Shown here piece after piece: positions 23,637 through 33,085 of a DNA stretch of 39,694 nt (the stretch's first letter is position 1; each line of letters starts with the position of its first letter). The DNA is from Timburyella sp030842085 (GTDB taxonomy: Bacteria > Bacillota > Clostridia > Oscillospirales > Acutalibacteraceae), in assembly GCA_030842085.1 (NCBI GenBank), contig JAUUSE010000016.1, forward strand, positions 1 to 39,694. Direction: 5' to 3'. Position numbers and translations under genes: made by a program. A model generated the notes under the pieces. It searched no databases and was not told the origin of the DNA. It saw nothing but the letters and a program-made list of their open reading frames with translations.

Positions 23637-24359
23637 ATGGAAGCTGTATCTCAGCCGCTTGGCGGTGATGTTGTTATATTCGTGTCTGAAAATCACAGGT
23701 ACGGCACCGACGCGATATTGCTGGCAGACTTTGCGCATGCCGGCAAAAGCGGCATTATATGCGACCTCGGCACCGGCTGCGGAATAATACCGCTTATATG
23801 GTGCAGAAACGGCTTTGCCGGAAAAATTTATGGTGTAGATATTATGCCGGAGGCCGTCGAATTATGCAGACGCTCTATTGATGAGAATGAATTTAGTGAA
23901 ACGTTCAGTGTGGTGTGCGCTGATTTACGTAGTATCAACGTTGTGCTTACGGGCGGCACATTTGACCTTGTAACGATGAACCCTCCTTATAAGAGGGTCG
24001 GAAGCGGGGCAAGGTCGGCAAATGATGCGCTTAATGCCGCGAGAAACGAAGAACTGTGCACTATAGACGATATTGTCGCCGCCGGGAAATATCTGCTTAA
24101 GTTCGGAGGAAGGCTGTGCCTTTGCAGCCGGACAGAACGCCTTACCGACACTATATGCACCATGCGCGGCGCAGGCATTGAGCCTAAACGTCTGCGTATG
24201 GTGATACAGCGCGTTGGCAGGCGCCCGTCGCTTTTCCTTATTGAAGGCAGAAAAGGCGGACGTCCAGGGCTTGACGTTATGCCGGACTTAGTCATTGAGG
24301 AAAATGGCGGCTGGTCTGAAGAAATGAAAAACATATACGGCAGCTTTGCCGATAGGTAG
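23637..24359 (+). CDS. trmN6: TrmN6-like tRNA1(Val) (adenine-37-N6)-methyltransferase
   Basis: The protein has 240 residues from ATG 23637, preceded by GGTGA; a TTG at 23625 is less likely. It is a class I SAM-dependent methyltransferase with SAM motif I as CDLGTGCGIIPL, the acidic loop in VDIMPEAVELC, and the N6-adenine catalytic motif MNPPYKR. The opening phrase PLGGDVVIFVSENHRYGTDAILLADF is cut here as PLGGDVVIF plus HRYGTDAILL, and it is typical of the YfiC/TrmN6 family. It probably modifies a tRNA adenine. It precedes rsmI, a pairing common in Firmicutes. Confidence 0.88.
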   Translation: MEAVSQPLGGDVVIFVSENHRYGTDAILLADFAHAGKSGIICDLGTGCGIIPLIWCRNGFAGKIYGVDIMPEAVELCRRSIDENEFSETFSVVCADLRSINVVLTGGTFDLVTMNPPYKRVGSGARSANDALNAARNEELCTIDDIVAAGKYLLKFGGRLCLCSRTERLTDTICTMRGAGIEPKRLRMVIQRVGRRPSLFLIEGRKGGRPGLDVMPDLVIEENGGWSEEMKNIYGSFADR

Positions 24360-24657
24360 TATTTTATTATCTGATTAAGCGAAAATACCATGGCTTTAGC
24401 AATGGATTACAGAAACAGATTTGGCGATAAATTTTTAAACGAAAATCAGACTTTGCAAAAAGCACAGAAAATGGCCGATTAATGTTAATCGTATAGATGA
24501 CTGAGCTGTTTGATTAGTATATGTGCAGCGGCGTTAAAAAAGGAACGGCTGTTTATTGCTCATTGAGCGGCTGGTTGGCAGTATAGATTTAAAAGCTTGC
24601 GCAGGCCGCCGCTGGTATATGGCCTTGACTTTGATGATTTATGAGGGAGAGTTGACT

Positions 24658-25506
24658 TTGGCTGGAAAGTTATATGTGGTGGGAACTCCTATAGGAAATT
24701 TGGGCGACATGTCGGAGCGCATGGCGGATACTTTATCCGGCGTTGATTTTATAGTCGCTGAAGATACGCGCGTTACCTCCAAGCTTTTAAACGCGCTGGA
24801 TATAAAAAAGCCGATGATAAGCTACAACGGTTATAATAAAGACGGCAGGGGCGAGCAGATTATTGAAAGGCTTATGTTAGGAGAAAGCTGTGCCATTGTC
24901 AGTGACGCTGGTATGCCGTGCATAAGCGACCCGGGCGTTGAGCTGGTTTCGCTGTGTGCGGAAAATGAAATAGACGTTGTAAGCGTTCCGGGGCCAAGCG
25001 CGCTGACTGCTGCGCTGTCGGTGTCGGGCATGTATACTGGAAGATTTGTTTTTGAGGGATTTTTGCCGGTAAACCGTAAAAATAAGCTTGCAAGATTAAA
25101 CGAGATAAAGGCATTTCCTCACACCCTTGTGTTTTATGAGGCGCCGCATAAACTGTCCGGTACACTTAAAGACATGCTCGAAATTTTTGGCGACCGGAAG
25201 ATATGCATAGTAAGAGAGATAACCAAAATATATGAGGAAGCTATACGCACTACGCTGAGTTCTGCAGTGGAAAGATATGGTGAAATTCCTCCTAAGGGCG
25301 AAATAGTTGTTATTGTAGATGGAAATAAAAATGAAGCTGTGCCGGAATTAACCATTGAAGACGCGGCGGCTAAAGCGGCAAAGCTTATATCTGAGGGAGT
25401 ATCAGCAAGCGAAGCTGCAAAGCGGGTTTCAGCGGATACTGGAATTAAAAAGGGCGATATTTACCGGGCGGCAATTAAAATATCAGAAGTTTCTAAACAA
25501 ATCTGA
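24658..25506 (+). CDS. rsmI: 16S rRNA (cytidine-1402-2'-O)-methyltransferase
   Basis: The protein has 282 residues from TTG 24658. The ribosome site GAGGGAG ends 8 bp before it, and the family starts at GKLYVVGTPIGNLGDMS; the frame is open further upstream to 24556 but without coding character. Visible tetrapyrrole-methylase-fold signatures are AEDTRVTSKLL, ISYNGYNK, VSDAGMPCISDPG and VPGPSALTAALSVSG. It 2'-O-methylates C1402 of 16S rRNA, fine-tuning decoding. The C-terminal helix bundle (SEAAKRVSADTGIKK) matches the small domain found on many RsmI proteins. Confidence 0.95.
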   Translation: MAGKLYVVGTPIGNLGDMSERMADTLSGVDFIVAEDTRVTSKLLNALDIKKPMISYNGYNKDGRGEQIIERLMLGESCAIVSDAGMPCISDPGVELVSLCAENEIDVVSVPGPSALTAALSVSGMYTGRFVFEGFLPVNRKNKLARLNEIKAFPHTLVFYEAPHKLSGTLKDMLEIFGDRKICIVREITKIYEEAIRTTLSSAVERYGEIPPKGEIVVIVDGNKNEAVPELTIEDAAAKAAKLISEGVSASEAAKRVSADTGIKKGDIYRAAIKISEVSKQI

Positions 25507-25656
25507 ATGCAGAGATACGGCAGAACATAATTTTAGCTCTGCTGTTGATGTAATGAATGTAAAAATGTAATGCAAGCAGCTTTTTGAGCATTGATATACA
25601 AAAATATGTTTTTTAAATTCTATATTGTTTAAATGGTATATACTGGGGAGAGCAGT

Positions 25657-26415
25657 ATGAATATTAATTGGGATGTAAAGGGATACAGTGATAATTTTAG
25701 TTTTGTCCATGAATACGGTGAAGATGTTTTGGGGCTTATAACAGCTCAAAGCGGCGGCTTTGCAGTAGACTTGGGGTGCGGCAACGGCGCTTTGAGCAAA
25801 AAGCTGTGCGACAGAGGTTATGATGTTCTGGGGATAGACGCCTCTGCCGATATGATAGCTGCAGCGAAAAAAATGAATCCTGATATAAATTTTATGGTGG
25901 CGGATGCCGCAGATTTTACACTGGATAAAAAAGCAGACGTTATATTCTCAAACGCAGTTTTGCATTGGATAGACGCAGACAAGCAGGAAAACGTCATAAG
26001 CAATATATCAGAGCAGCTAAAAACAGGAGGGCAGTTTGTCTGCGAATTTGGAGGCAAAGGCTGCGGAGAAGCTGTGCATAAAGCTTTAGAAAACAGCTTT
26101 GAAAAGCGCGGCCTTGTTTACGAAAGGATATTCTATTTCCCAACTATAGGTGAATATACTCCTTTGCTTGAAAAATATGGCTTAAGAGTAGTGTATGCAT
26201 CTCTTTTTAATCGCCCGACAGAGCAAAAGGGGGATAACGGATTGGAAAATTGGATTAAAATGTTTGTAAAAAAACCATTTGAAAATCTGGATAATGATGT
26301 AGAAAATGCAATTATTGCAGAAGCGGTAGAAGCTCTTAAAAATACTCTTTACAAAAACGGAAAATGGTTTGTAGACTATGTAAGAATAAGAATTAAGGCT
26401 AAAAAGGCAATATGA
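25657..26415 (+). CDS. SAM-dependent methyltransferase, trans-aconitate methyltransferase-like
   Basis: The protein has 252 residues from ATG 25657 (GGGGAG upstream). SAM motif I is VDLGCGNGALSKKL, the acidic motif II is VLGIDASADMI, and the post-motif phrase is ADVIFSNAVLHWI. Together with PTIGEYTPLLEKYG in the C-terminal half, this resembles Tam and related class I methyltransferases acting on small carboxylates. The substrate is not determined. Base composition is AT-rich. The gene is isolated between rsmI and the leuA T-box promoter. Confidence 0.8.
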   Translation: MNINWDVKGYSDNFSFVHEYGEDVLGLITAQSGGFAVDLGCGNGALSKKLCDRGYDVLGIDASADMIAAAKKMNPDINFMVADAADFTLDKKADVIFSNAVLHWIDADKQENVISNISEQLKTGGQFVCEFGGKGCGEAVHKALENSFEKRGLVYERIFYFPTIGEYTPLLEKYGLRVVYASLFNRPTEQKGDNGLENWIKMFVKKPFENLDNDVENAIIAEAVEALKNTLYKNGKWFVDYVRIRIKAKKAI

Positions 26416-26565
26416 CGAGCGGGCTATATTATAAAGCATTTGTAGGCCAAAAGATTGCTCAAGCTGGCTAGAAAATTAATTGTTGCCCTGCGGAATGCAG
26501 CACCCGAAAAGGCTGTTATTATAAAAAGCGTAATAATTCTAATAGAACTTACATTGTAAATAATA

Positions 26566-26594
26566 TTGACAAATTAGACAGCGGCGGATATAAT
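26566..26594 (+). promoter_or_regulatory. Consensus promoter of the leuA T-box transcript
   Basis: An exact TTGACA (26566-26571) and an exact TATAAT (26589-26594) are spaced 17 bp apart, giving a start near 26601. Confidence 0.9.
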
Positions 26595-26600
26595 AGTAAA

Positions 26601-26873
26601 TAAATATAAATTTATATACGTTGATGGAGAAAAGATATCTTGCTTGATGTTTAAGAGAGCCGGCGGCTGGTGCGAGCCGGTACCTGGGCGGATATGTATA
26701 GCTCACTCCTGAGTATATCGCCTGATAATGTAGGGCGGTACGTGTGGCGGCGTTATACGCCGGGCCTTGTCAGAGGTCGCAGAGGGCCGGATTGTCCGGC
26801 TGAAATAGGGTGGTACCGCGTGATGTTTATTCTCGCCCCTTGCTGTTTATCAGCAAGGGGCGTTTTATTTTTA
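26601..26873 (+). ncRNA. T-box riboswitch (leucine) upstream of leuA
   Basis: Stem I shows the conserved AGAGAG, GGCTGGTG and GAGCC features (26652-26680). CTC followed by A at 26702-26705 is in the specifier position before ACTCCTGAG, fitting tRNA-Leu(GAG). The antiterminator T-box AGGGTGGTACCGCG lies at 26807-26820. The terminator pairs CGCCCCTTGCTG (26834-26845) with CAGCAAGGGGCG (26851-26862), followed by TTTTATTTTT. Uncharged tRNA-Leu should pair with specifier and T-box, block the terminator and switch on leuA. The class is certain; the specifier is read by eye. Confidence 0.95.
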
Positions 26874-27055
26874 TACAAACATCCAATGTGATGAAATGTA
26901 AAGAACCAAAGCGGCAGCATCATCGAGGAAATTTGAAAAGCTTGCTGCAAAGTACGCAAGCGCAGACTTTTAAATCGCAGAATTATGCGTTTAATATTTG
27001 CCGCATAGCGGCGTTAACTATAAAAGTCAAAAATCTTTAAGCGAGGTGTATATAA

Positions 27056-28738
27056 ATGAAGAATGGATTTGAGAAATATATTCCATTTAAAAATGTGGAC
27101 ATTAAAAACCGCAAGTGGCCTGATAATGTGATAACAAAAGCACCTATTTGGTGCAGCGTCGATTTGAGAGACGGAAACCAAGCGCTTGTCAACCCGATGA
27201 ATCTTGAGCAAAAGGTGGAGTTTTTCAAGCTGCTTGTAGAGGTAGGCTTTAAAGAAATAGAGGTGGGATTTCCGTCGGCGTCAAATACGGAATATGAAAT
27301 TTTAAGAGAACTGATTGAAGGCGGACACATACCCGACGACGTGACAATACAGGTTCTGGTGCAGTGCCGCGAACATCTTATCAAGCGTACTTTCGAGGCT
27401 ATAAAGGGCGCCAAAAACGTAATACTGCATTTCTACAATTCCACATCGGCACTGCAGCGCAAGGTGGTATTCCACAAGGACAAGGCGGGCATAACGCAGA
27501 TAGCCGTTGACGCTGCTCGTCTCATAAAGCAGATGGAGTCTGAGGTGGGCGACACAAACATCAGATATGAATATTCGCCCGAGAGCTTTTCCGGCACAGA
27601 GTGCGATTATGCGGTGGAAATATGCGACAGGGTTATTGAAGAGATAGGCGCTACGCCGGATAATAAAATAATACTCAATCTGCCAAGCACGGTTGAGTGC
27701 TGTACTCCAAACAGATTTGCCGACATGATAGAGTACTTCTGCGACAATTTAAAGCACAGGGACTCGGCGATAATCAGTATTCATCCGCATAACGACCGCG
27801 GTACCGGCATTGCAACAGCGGAGCTGTCGCTGCTGGCCGGCGCCGACAGAATTGAGGGCACTTTATTCGGCAACGGCGAGAGAACCGGAAATGTCGATAT
27901 TGTGACACTGGCGCTCAATATGTACAGTCAGGGCGTAGACCCGCATCTCGACTTCAGCAATATAAACCATGTAAAAAAGATATATGAGGACGCCACCTCT
28001 ATGAAGGTACACGAGCGTCATCCATATGCAGGCAAGCTTGTATTTACGGCGTTTTCCGGCTCTCATCAGGATGCAATAAACAAAGGCGTACAGTATATGA
28101 GAGAGACGGACTCCGATTACTGGGAGGTGCCGTATCTGCCGATAGACCCTGCCGACGTTGGGCGTGAATATGAGCCGATTATACGCATAAACAGCCAGTC
28201 GGGCAAGGGCGGCGCTGCCTTTGTAATGCGCTCGCTGGGCTATGATTTGCCGAAAAAAATGCATGTTGAGTTTGGCGATATAATTAAAAAAGCCTGTGAC
28301 GAGGCAGGCACAGAGCTGGATGCAAGTCAGGTATTTAAAATATTTGAGGATGAATATATTAATTTTACCGGAAAGTATAAGCTCATCAAAAAAAGCGTTC
28401 ATGAGGAGTCGGACGAAAGCGGCTCAAAAGTGCACTTTGACGGCACAATTTTGACGCCGGACGGCGAAAAGACAATATCCGGCGTTGGAAATGGACCTAT
28501 AGACGCTTTCTTTACGGCGCTCAAGAGTATTGGCATAAGCGATTATGAGTTTATGTCGTACAGCGAGCATGCAATATCTGCCGGCGCTGATTCAAAGGCG
28601 GTGGCGTATATTGAGCTGAAAAATAAAGAGGGTAAATCGATTTTCGGCGTGGGTATTGCCAGCAATATAAACCATGCCTCTCTTAAGGGAATAATATGCG
28701 CCATAAACAGGGACTTAAAGAGCAAAGAAAGCAAATAG
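27056..28738 (+). CDS. leuA: 2-isopropylmalate synthase (long, yeast-type form)
   Basis: The 560-residue protein condenses acetyl-CoA with 2-oxoisovalerate, the first committed step to leucine. The catalytic barrel has APIWCSVDLRDGNQAL (residues 29-44) and HPHNDRGTG (around 242-250) for metal and acid-base residues. The C-terminal part (from about 430) is the LeuA regulatory dimer domain that binds leucine, with GNGPIDAFFTALK. The starting sequence KYIPFKNVDIKNRKWP places it in the longer subfamily also found in yeast and actinobacteria. The T-box upstream gives tRNA-Leu control. GCGAGG precedes ATG 27056. Confidence 0.95.
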   Translation: MKNGFEKYIPFKNVDIKNRKWPDNVITKAPIWCSVDLRDGNQALVNPMNLEQKVEFFKLLVEVGFKEIEVGFPSASNTEYEILRELIEGGHIPDDVTIQVLVQCREHLIKRTFEAIKGAKNVILHFYNSTSALQRKVVFHKDKAGITQIAVDAARLIKQMESEVGDTNIRYEYSPESFSGTECDYAVEICDRVIEEIGATPDNKIILNLPSTVECCTPNRFADMIEYFCDNLKHRDSAIISIHPHNDRGTGIATAELSLLAGADRIEGTLFGNGERTGNVDIVTLALNMYSQGVDPHLDFSNINHVKKIYEDATSMKVHERHPYAGKLVFTAFSGSHQDAINKGVQYMRETDSDYWEVPYLPIDPADVGREYEPIIRINSQSGKGGAAFVMRSLGYDLPKKMHVEFGDIIKKACDEAGTELDASQVFKIFEDEYINFTGKYKLIKKSVHEESDESGSKVHFDGTILTPDGEKTISGVGNGPIDAFFTALKSIGISDYEFMSYSEHAISAGADSKAVAYIELKNKEGKSIFGVGIASNINHASLKGIICAINRDLKSKESK

Positions 28739-29409
28739 CTTTTAAAGATTTTAAAATGTTCTTCATTTACCCATATATATGAAATGGTGCGCAGACGGGG
28801 TAGGATAAGGGCTAAACGGCTGCATACGGCACCATTTGTTCTCGTCAGGATATAGGCACAAATTCGGCGAATTATATGCTTCATCCTTGTGAATGCGAAT
28901 GCGCATACACAGTGCAGAGCGCATAATTCGCCGATTAAACGGCCGCAGATGAACACCGGCTGGATGCAAATGCATAATTTTATTTTTGCCGGAACGGCTC
29001 CGTTTTCCTGTGCCTGAATATGGACATAGCGGCATTTTGCCATCTGTTGGTCGCTGCCGTTGCTATATAAAGCAGTGTGCGCGACGTCAGGCTTTCATAC
29101 TTGCGCAAAGCCGGGCATGAAAGTCTGCTGCCGGATTGTGGTATATCTATAAATTTTAGCGCGGATGTAGAAAGCATGCGGCAAATATATTAGTATGATT
29201 GGTTATAGAAGCATATATTTTCGAAAAGCTAAGCAAAGCGCTGTTTGTAAAATGGCCGCGAAATCTGCTGCGGCAATTGGTCATTAAAAAGACCCATTTT
29301 GACTTATGGTATTAACAAAAAGCTTATTAGACGACAAAATTATTTTGCTGCTTAAAAGGTAATTGCAGCATATTACAATAATGATTACACAGAGAAAGGG
29401 AAGATAAAT
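28739..29409. other. 670-bp leuA-leuB gap without a gene
   Basis: Both strands lack a frame with ribosome site and protein-like sequence; the longer minus-strand frames look like chance. CGGCGAATTAT (28865-28875) and ATAATTCGCCG (28923-28933) form a perfect 11-bp inverted repeat around a 47-nt loop. A TTGACT at 29299 might be a weak -35 for leuB. leuC and leuD would be expected here in many operons and are absent. Confidence 0.6.
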
Positions 29410-30486
29410 ATGTCAGCAAAAAAGGTAGTATTGCTTAAGGGCGACGGCATAGGTCCTGAAATAGTTAATGCCGCCCGCGGCGTAATGGAAACCGTAAGTA
29501 AAAAGCACAATATAGATATAGAGTTTGAGAATGCGCTCATAGGCGGCGCAGCGGTGGATGAAGCGGGCGAGCCGCTTCCGCAGAAGACTATAGACAGCTG
29601 TAAGGCTGCCGATGCGGTTTTGCTCGGCGCGGTCGGCGGATATAAATGGGATAATCTGCCGTCTGATTTGCGCCCAGAACGCGGACTTCTCGGCATACGC
29701 AAGGCGCTTGGCCTTTTTGCAAACCTGCGTCCGGCTAAAATATTTGCGCCCCTCAAATCTGCTTCTCCTATTAAGGACGAAATAATCGGCGACAGCCTTG
29801 ACATACTTATTGTCCGCGAACTTACCGGCGGAATATATTTTGGAGATAAGGGACAAAGAGAAGTAAACGGCGCTCCGGCGGCGTTTGACACCGAATGCTA
29901 TTCTGTGCCTGAGATTGAGAGAATAGCACGCATGGCTTTTGAATTTGCCATGAAACGCTCAAAGCGGCTGTGCTCTGTGGATAAGGAAAATGTGCTTGAG
30001 TCATCCAAGCTATGGCGCTCTGTGGTCAAAAAGGTAGCAGAGGAATATCCTGAGGTAGAGCTTACGCACATGTATGTAGACAATGCTGCAATGCAGCTTG
30101 TACGTAATCCAAAGCAGTTTGATGTAATTGTCACAAGCAATATGTTCGGCGACATACTTTCTGATGAAGCGTCGCAGATAGCCGGCTCAATAGGTATGCT
30201 GGCTTCTGCCAGCCTCAACGGCGACGCACGCGGACTTTATGAGCCTATACATGGCTCGGCGCCGGATATTGCCGGCAAAGATATAGCTAATCCGCTGGCG
30301 ACCATTTTGTCTACAGCGATGATGCTGCGCTTTTCTCTTGACGAGCCGGCTGCGGCCGACGATATTGAAAAGGCCGTCGCCGACGTGCTCAATGTAGCAC
30401 GTACGCCGGATATAGCTGAGGACGGAATAAAAACTGTAGGCTGTACCGAGATGGGCAGACTGGTAGAAAATATAATATTGGGCTGA
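29410..30486 (+). CDS. leuB: 3-isopropylmalate dehydrogenase
   Basis: This 358-residue enzyme of normal length oxidatively decarboxylates 3-isopropylmalate with NAD+ in leucine synthesis. Signatures are LLKGDGIGPEIV at the N-terminus, VRELTGGIYFG and the arginine-rich substrate loop before it, YVDNAAMQLV, TSNMFGDILSDEAS with metal-binding aspartates, and the NAD-binding EPIHGSAPDIAGKDIANP. AGGGAAG precedes ATG 29410. It follows leuA by 670 bp and may have its own promoter. Confidence 0.96.
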   Translation: MSAKKVVLLKGDGIGPEIVNAARGVMETVSKKHNIDIEFENALIGGAAVDEAGEPLPQKTIDSCKAADAVLLGAVGGYKWDNLPSDLRPERGLLGIRKALGLFANLRPAKIFAPLKSASPIKDEIIGDSLDILIVRELTGGIYFGDKGQREVNGAPAAFDTECYSVPEIERIARMAFEFAMKRSKRLCSVDKENVLESSKLWRSVVKKVAEEYPEVELTHMYVDNAAMQLVRNPKQFDVIVTSNMFGDILSDEASQIAGSIGMLASASLNGDARGLYEPIHGSAPDIAGKDIANPLATILSTAMMLRFSLDEPAAADDIEKAVADVLNVARTPDIAEDGIKTVGCTEMGRLVENIILG

Positions 30487-30827
30487 TATATTTAATTGCC
30501 CCAGCGTACGCGTCGCTTTTTGCTTTATGCTGCAATGCGAAGCATAATCTGCATAAAGAATTGTCTGTGCGGCCCGCATCGTACAGAATGAGCGGAGATC
30601 CTTTGGAGAAATAATACAGCAATTAGAAAAGACCGGCGAAACCGGCAGCAATTGGCCGGCAGTAATTTTGCTGGCTGAGTACTGCAATATCATGTATAAT
30701 TGCAATAGATGTATGGTCGCCGGATAACTGCCGGCACAACTAGAACAGCGGTTTAATAAATCAGCTGCTCATAATTTGCCGCCGCTGTTTTTGTCGGCAT
30801 GGCTATTAAAAGGAAAAGGACAAATAT
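30487..30827. other. Non-coding interval before the metal-binding lipoprotein
   Basis: A TATAAT at 30695-30700 lacks a good -35. AACAGCGG..CCGCTG followed by TTTTTG (about 30745-30795) is terminator-like and lies 34 bp before the next gene, so it may attenuate it. No gene was seen, and no Zur-like palindrome was found. Confidence 0.45.
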
Positions 30828-31721
30828 ATGAAAAGGCTTTTATCTATTATTCTTGCGGCGCTGTGTATGACGGCGCTTGTTTCCTGCGGCAGCACCGAAG
30901 CGGACAACGGCGAGTACGACATTCTAACAAGCTTTAATCCGATTTATGCGCTTACGCTGCGCATTGCCGACGGTGCGGAAAATGTTAAGGTAGAAAATAT
31001 GGCGGCTCCGTCAACCGGCTGCCTGCACGATTATCAGCTTACGACGGCGGACATGATGAAGCTGGGCAAGGCCGATATCTTTATAATAAACGGCGGCGGC
31101 ATGGAAAGCTTTATGGAAAAAGCAATGGAAGCGAGCGATAATCTTAATGTGCTTGACACATCAGCGGGGATAGAAATGCTGCCGTCGACCGGCGGACACG
31201 ATGGCAATGAATATAATTCTCATATCTGGCTTTCAATTTCGAATGCCAAAAAGCAGGCGGAGAATATCAGAGATGGACTTGTAGCGGGAAATCCGGAAAA
31301 TAAAGAGATATATGAAAAGAACACAGAAGACTTTTTAAACGAGCTTACCGAGCTTGATAATGAATATAAAACGACTCTTGACGGTATAAGCGGAAAGGTA
31401 ATTTCTTTTCATGAGGGAATAATTTATCTGCTTGGTGGCTATGACATAGAGGTCACTGAGATAATAGAAACAGAGCCGGGAGTAAGCCCCGACCCATCGA
31501 CGCTGGCGGAAATTATAGAGGACGTTAAGGTTAGCGGCATAAAGGTTATATTTACCGAGCCGCAATATCCCGACTCCACAGCGCAGGTGATATCGCGGGA
31601 AACCGGAGCAGAAATTTATACGCTAAATCCGCTGGTTACGGGAGAAATGAGCAGAGATTCTTACGTGACCATAATGCGCGAAAATCTTCAGGTTATAAGT
31701 TCGGCGCTTAAACAGCAGTAA
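30828..31721 (+). CDS. ZnuA-like metal ABC transporter substrate-binding lipoprotein
   Basis: The 297-residue protein has a lipobox TALVSC (C20) and then the cluster 9 (zinc/manganese) binding-protein fold. Likely metal ligands are H67 in CLHDYQL, H132 in NSHIWLS, H195 in SFHEG and E244 in FTEPQ, matching the three-His-plus-acid set of ZnuA/AdcA-type proteins. There is a short GGHDG segment but no long His-rich loop. It should capture Zn2+ or Mn2+ outside the membrane, but no permease or ATPase gene adjoins it. A terminator follows, and the next gene is a ZIP transporter. Confidence 0.88.
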   Translation: MKRLLSIILAALCMTALVSCGSTEADNGEYDILTSFNPIYALTLRIADGAENVKVENMAAPSTGCLHDYQLTTADMMKLGKADIFIINGGGMESFMEKAMEASDNLNVLDTSAGIEMLPSTGGHDGNEYNSHIWLSISNAKKQAENIRDGLVAGNPENKEIYEKNTEDFLNELTELDNEYKTTLDGISGKVISFHEGIIYLLGGYDIEVTEIIETEPGVSPDPSTLAEIIEDVKVSGIKVIFTEPQYPDSTAQVISRETGAEIYTLNPLVTGEMSRDSYVTIMRENLQVISSALKQQ

Positions 31722-31740
31722 AATTTTAGAATATAATACA

Positions 31741-31787
31741 CAGCCGCGGCAGGACAGTTTTATCTGTAAACCGCGGCTGAAATTTTT
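31741..31787 (+). terminator. Terminator after the metal-binding lipoprotein
   Basis: CAGCCGCGG (31741-31749) pairs perfectly with CCGCGGCTG (31771-31779), with an inner GACAG/CTGT stem, and AAATTTTT follows. Confidence 0.85.
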
Positions 31788-32124
31788 GCAATTATTTGTC
31801 AGCGATGAGCAAAAAAGAATAGGCAAGAGCTTAAAAAAGCGAGGCTGCATAGCATGACAGGCGAAAAATATTCATATCGCTTTAGGCGGCGCAAGCAGTC
31901 ATAAAAAACATGCCGAGTACGATATTTGGCGCATCATGCTCATGCTTTTCATCTGCTTTGGTAAGAAAGCTTCGTTAACGGACTTTATCGGTGATAAATG
32001 CCGCTCTGTGCCGCGGAATGATTTTGCTTAAGATAAAACGGCTCTGCAAAAAGATGCGATACAGCTGGTCTTACCGGCATCGGTTATATCAGCGGCAAGT
32101 GGGGAGCAGTAACACAGCTTCAAA
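31788..32124. other. Non-coding interval
   Basis: No gene, promoter or strong structure was recognised. It leads into the long hairpin at 32125-32186. Confidence 0.45.
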
Positions 32125-32186
32125 GCGGCCATATATTGTTAATGTACCAGTTTAACTCTGGTGCAAATGATGCAATATATGGCCGC
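32125..32186 (+). promoter_or_regulatory. Long leader hairpin upstream of the ZIP transporter
   Basis: GCGGCCATATATTG (32125-32138) is the exact reverse complement of CAATATATGGCCGC (32173-32186). The 34-nt apical part holds an ACCAG/CTGGT hairpin. No U-run follows, and the ZIP start is 60 bp downstream. It could be a cis-regulatory RNA. It does not match a metal riboswitch class I know. Confidence 0.5.
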
Positions 32187-32246
32187 ACACATATTTGTAT
32201 TAAAAAAATGACAGGGGGATAGTGAATTGTGCGGGATTAGACGGAT

Positions 32247-33017
32247 ATGCCGGATATATTAATCTCAGGCCCGTGGGCCGCACTGGCGGGAGGCACTGTC
32301 ACCTGGCTGATAACGGTGCTTGGTTCACTGCTGGTGCTGTTTTTCAACAAGGTAAATAAAAAGCTTATGGCGATAATCTGCGGCTTCTCTGCGGGAATAA
32401 TGATGTCGGCGTCATTTTGGTCGCTGCTGCTGCCTGCAAAAGAAAGAGCAGAGGAGGCAGGAGACAACGCATGGCTGCCTGTTACAATAGGCTTTATAGC
32501 CGGGGGAGTATTTATAATAGTCGCCGCAAAGATTTTAGACATAATTAAAAAAAGCAGTGCTGATAAAAAGGATAGCTCAAGCAGGGGGATACTTATATTA
32601 ATTGCGGTTACACTTCATAACATTCCTGAAGGCCTTGCTATCGGCGTGGCGTTCGGCGCCGCGGGAGAACCGGAGTCTGTAGCAGCGGCAATAGCGCTTA
32701 CTACGGGCATAGGACTTCAAAATTTCCCCGAAGGCGCCGCCGTTTCTCTGCCCATCAGGCAGGACGGAGCATCAAGACTTAAAAGCTTTATGTGCGGTGC
32801 GCTTTCGGCAATAGTTGAGCCAATATCCGCAGTAGTAGGAGCAATGCTTGCTCACATGGCATTTATGCTACCGTATGTATTGGCATTCTCAGCAGGAGCT
32901 ATGATATTTGTGACGGTAAAAGAGCTTATTCCTGAAGCCGCAGAGGACAAAAAGCTTGGTGCAGTTATGATAATGCTGGGCTTTGCCGCCATGACTTTTC
33001 TTGACGTGGCCTTGTAG
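32247..33017 (+). CDS. ZIP-family metal transporter (GufA subfamily)
   Basis: The 256-residue protein has about eight membrane segments and a charged cytoplasmic loop (KKSSADKKDSSS, about residues 101-112) between segments three and four. The metal-path signatures are HNIPEG (124-129) in segment four and NFPEG (159-163) in segment five, as in prokaryotic ZIPB/GufA proteins that import Zn2+ and related divalent ions. The ribosome site is weak. Its neighbour upstream is a metal-binding lipoprotein, so both genes suggest zinc or manganese acquisition, although a terminator separates them. Confidence 0.92.
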   Translation: MPDILISGPWAALAGGTVTWLITVLGSLLVLFFNKVNKKLMAIICGFSAGIMMSASFWSLLLPAKERAEEAGDNAWLPVTIGFIAGGVFIIVAAKILDIIKKSSADKKDSSSRGILILIAVTLHNIPEGLAIGVAFGAAGEPESVAAAIALTTGIGLQNFPEGAAVSLPIRQDGASRLKSFMCGALSAIVEPISAVVGAMLAHMAFMLPYVLAFSAGAMIFVTVKELIPEAAEDKKLGAVMIMLGFAAMTFLDVAL

Positions 33018-33037
33018 CAACTTGACCTATTAAGAGC

Positions 33038-33085
33038 AGCAATGGTATAATAATCGCAGAGACGGTTGTTATACCATTGCTTTTT
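33038..33085 (+). terminator. Terminator after the ZIP gene
   Basis: AGCAATGGTATAA (33038-33050) pairs perfectly with TTATACCATTGCT (33069-33081), followed by TTTT. Confidence 0.9.

Noticed and set aside
28543..29177. Minus-strand reading frames in the leuA-leuB gap
   Set aside because: No ribosome sites, partial overlap with leuA, and Cys/Arg-rich chance-like sequence.
32101..32186. Possible manganese (yybP-ykoY) riboswitch suggested by GGGGAGCAG before the ZIP gene
   Set aside because: The second conserved loop and the overall helix order are not found; kept only as an unclassified leader hairpin.
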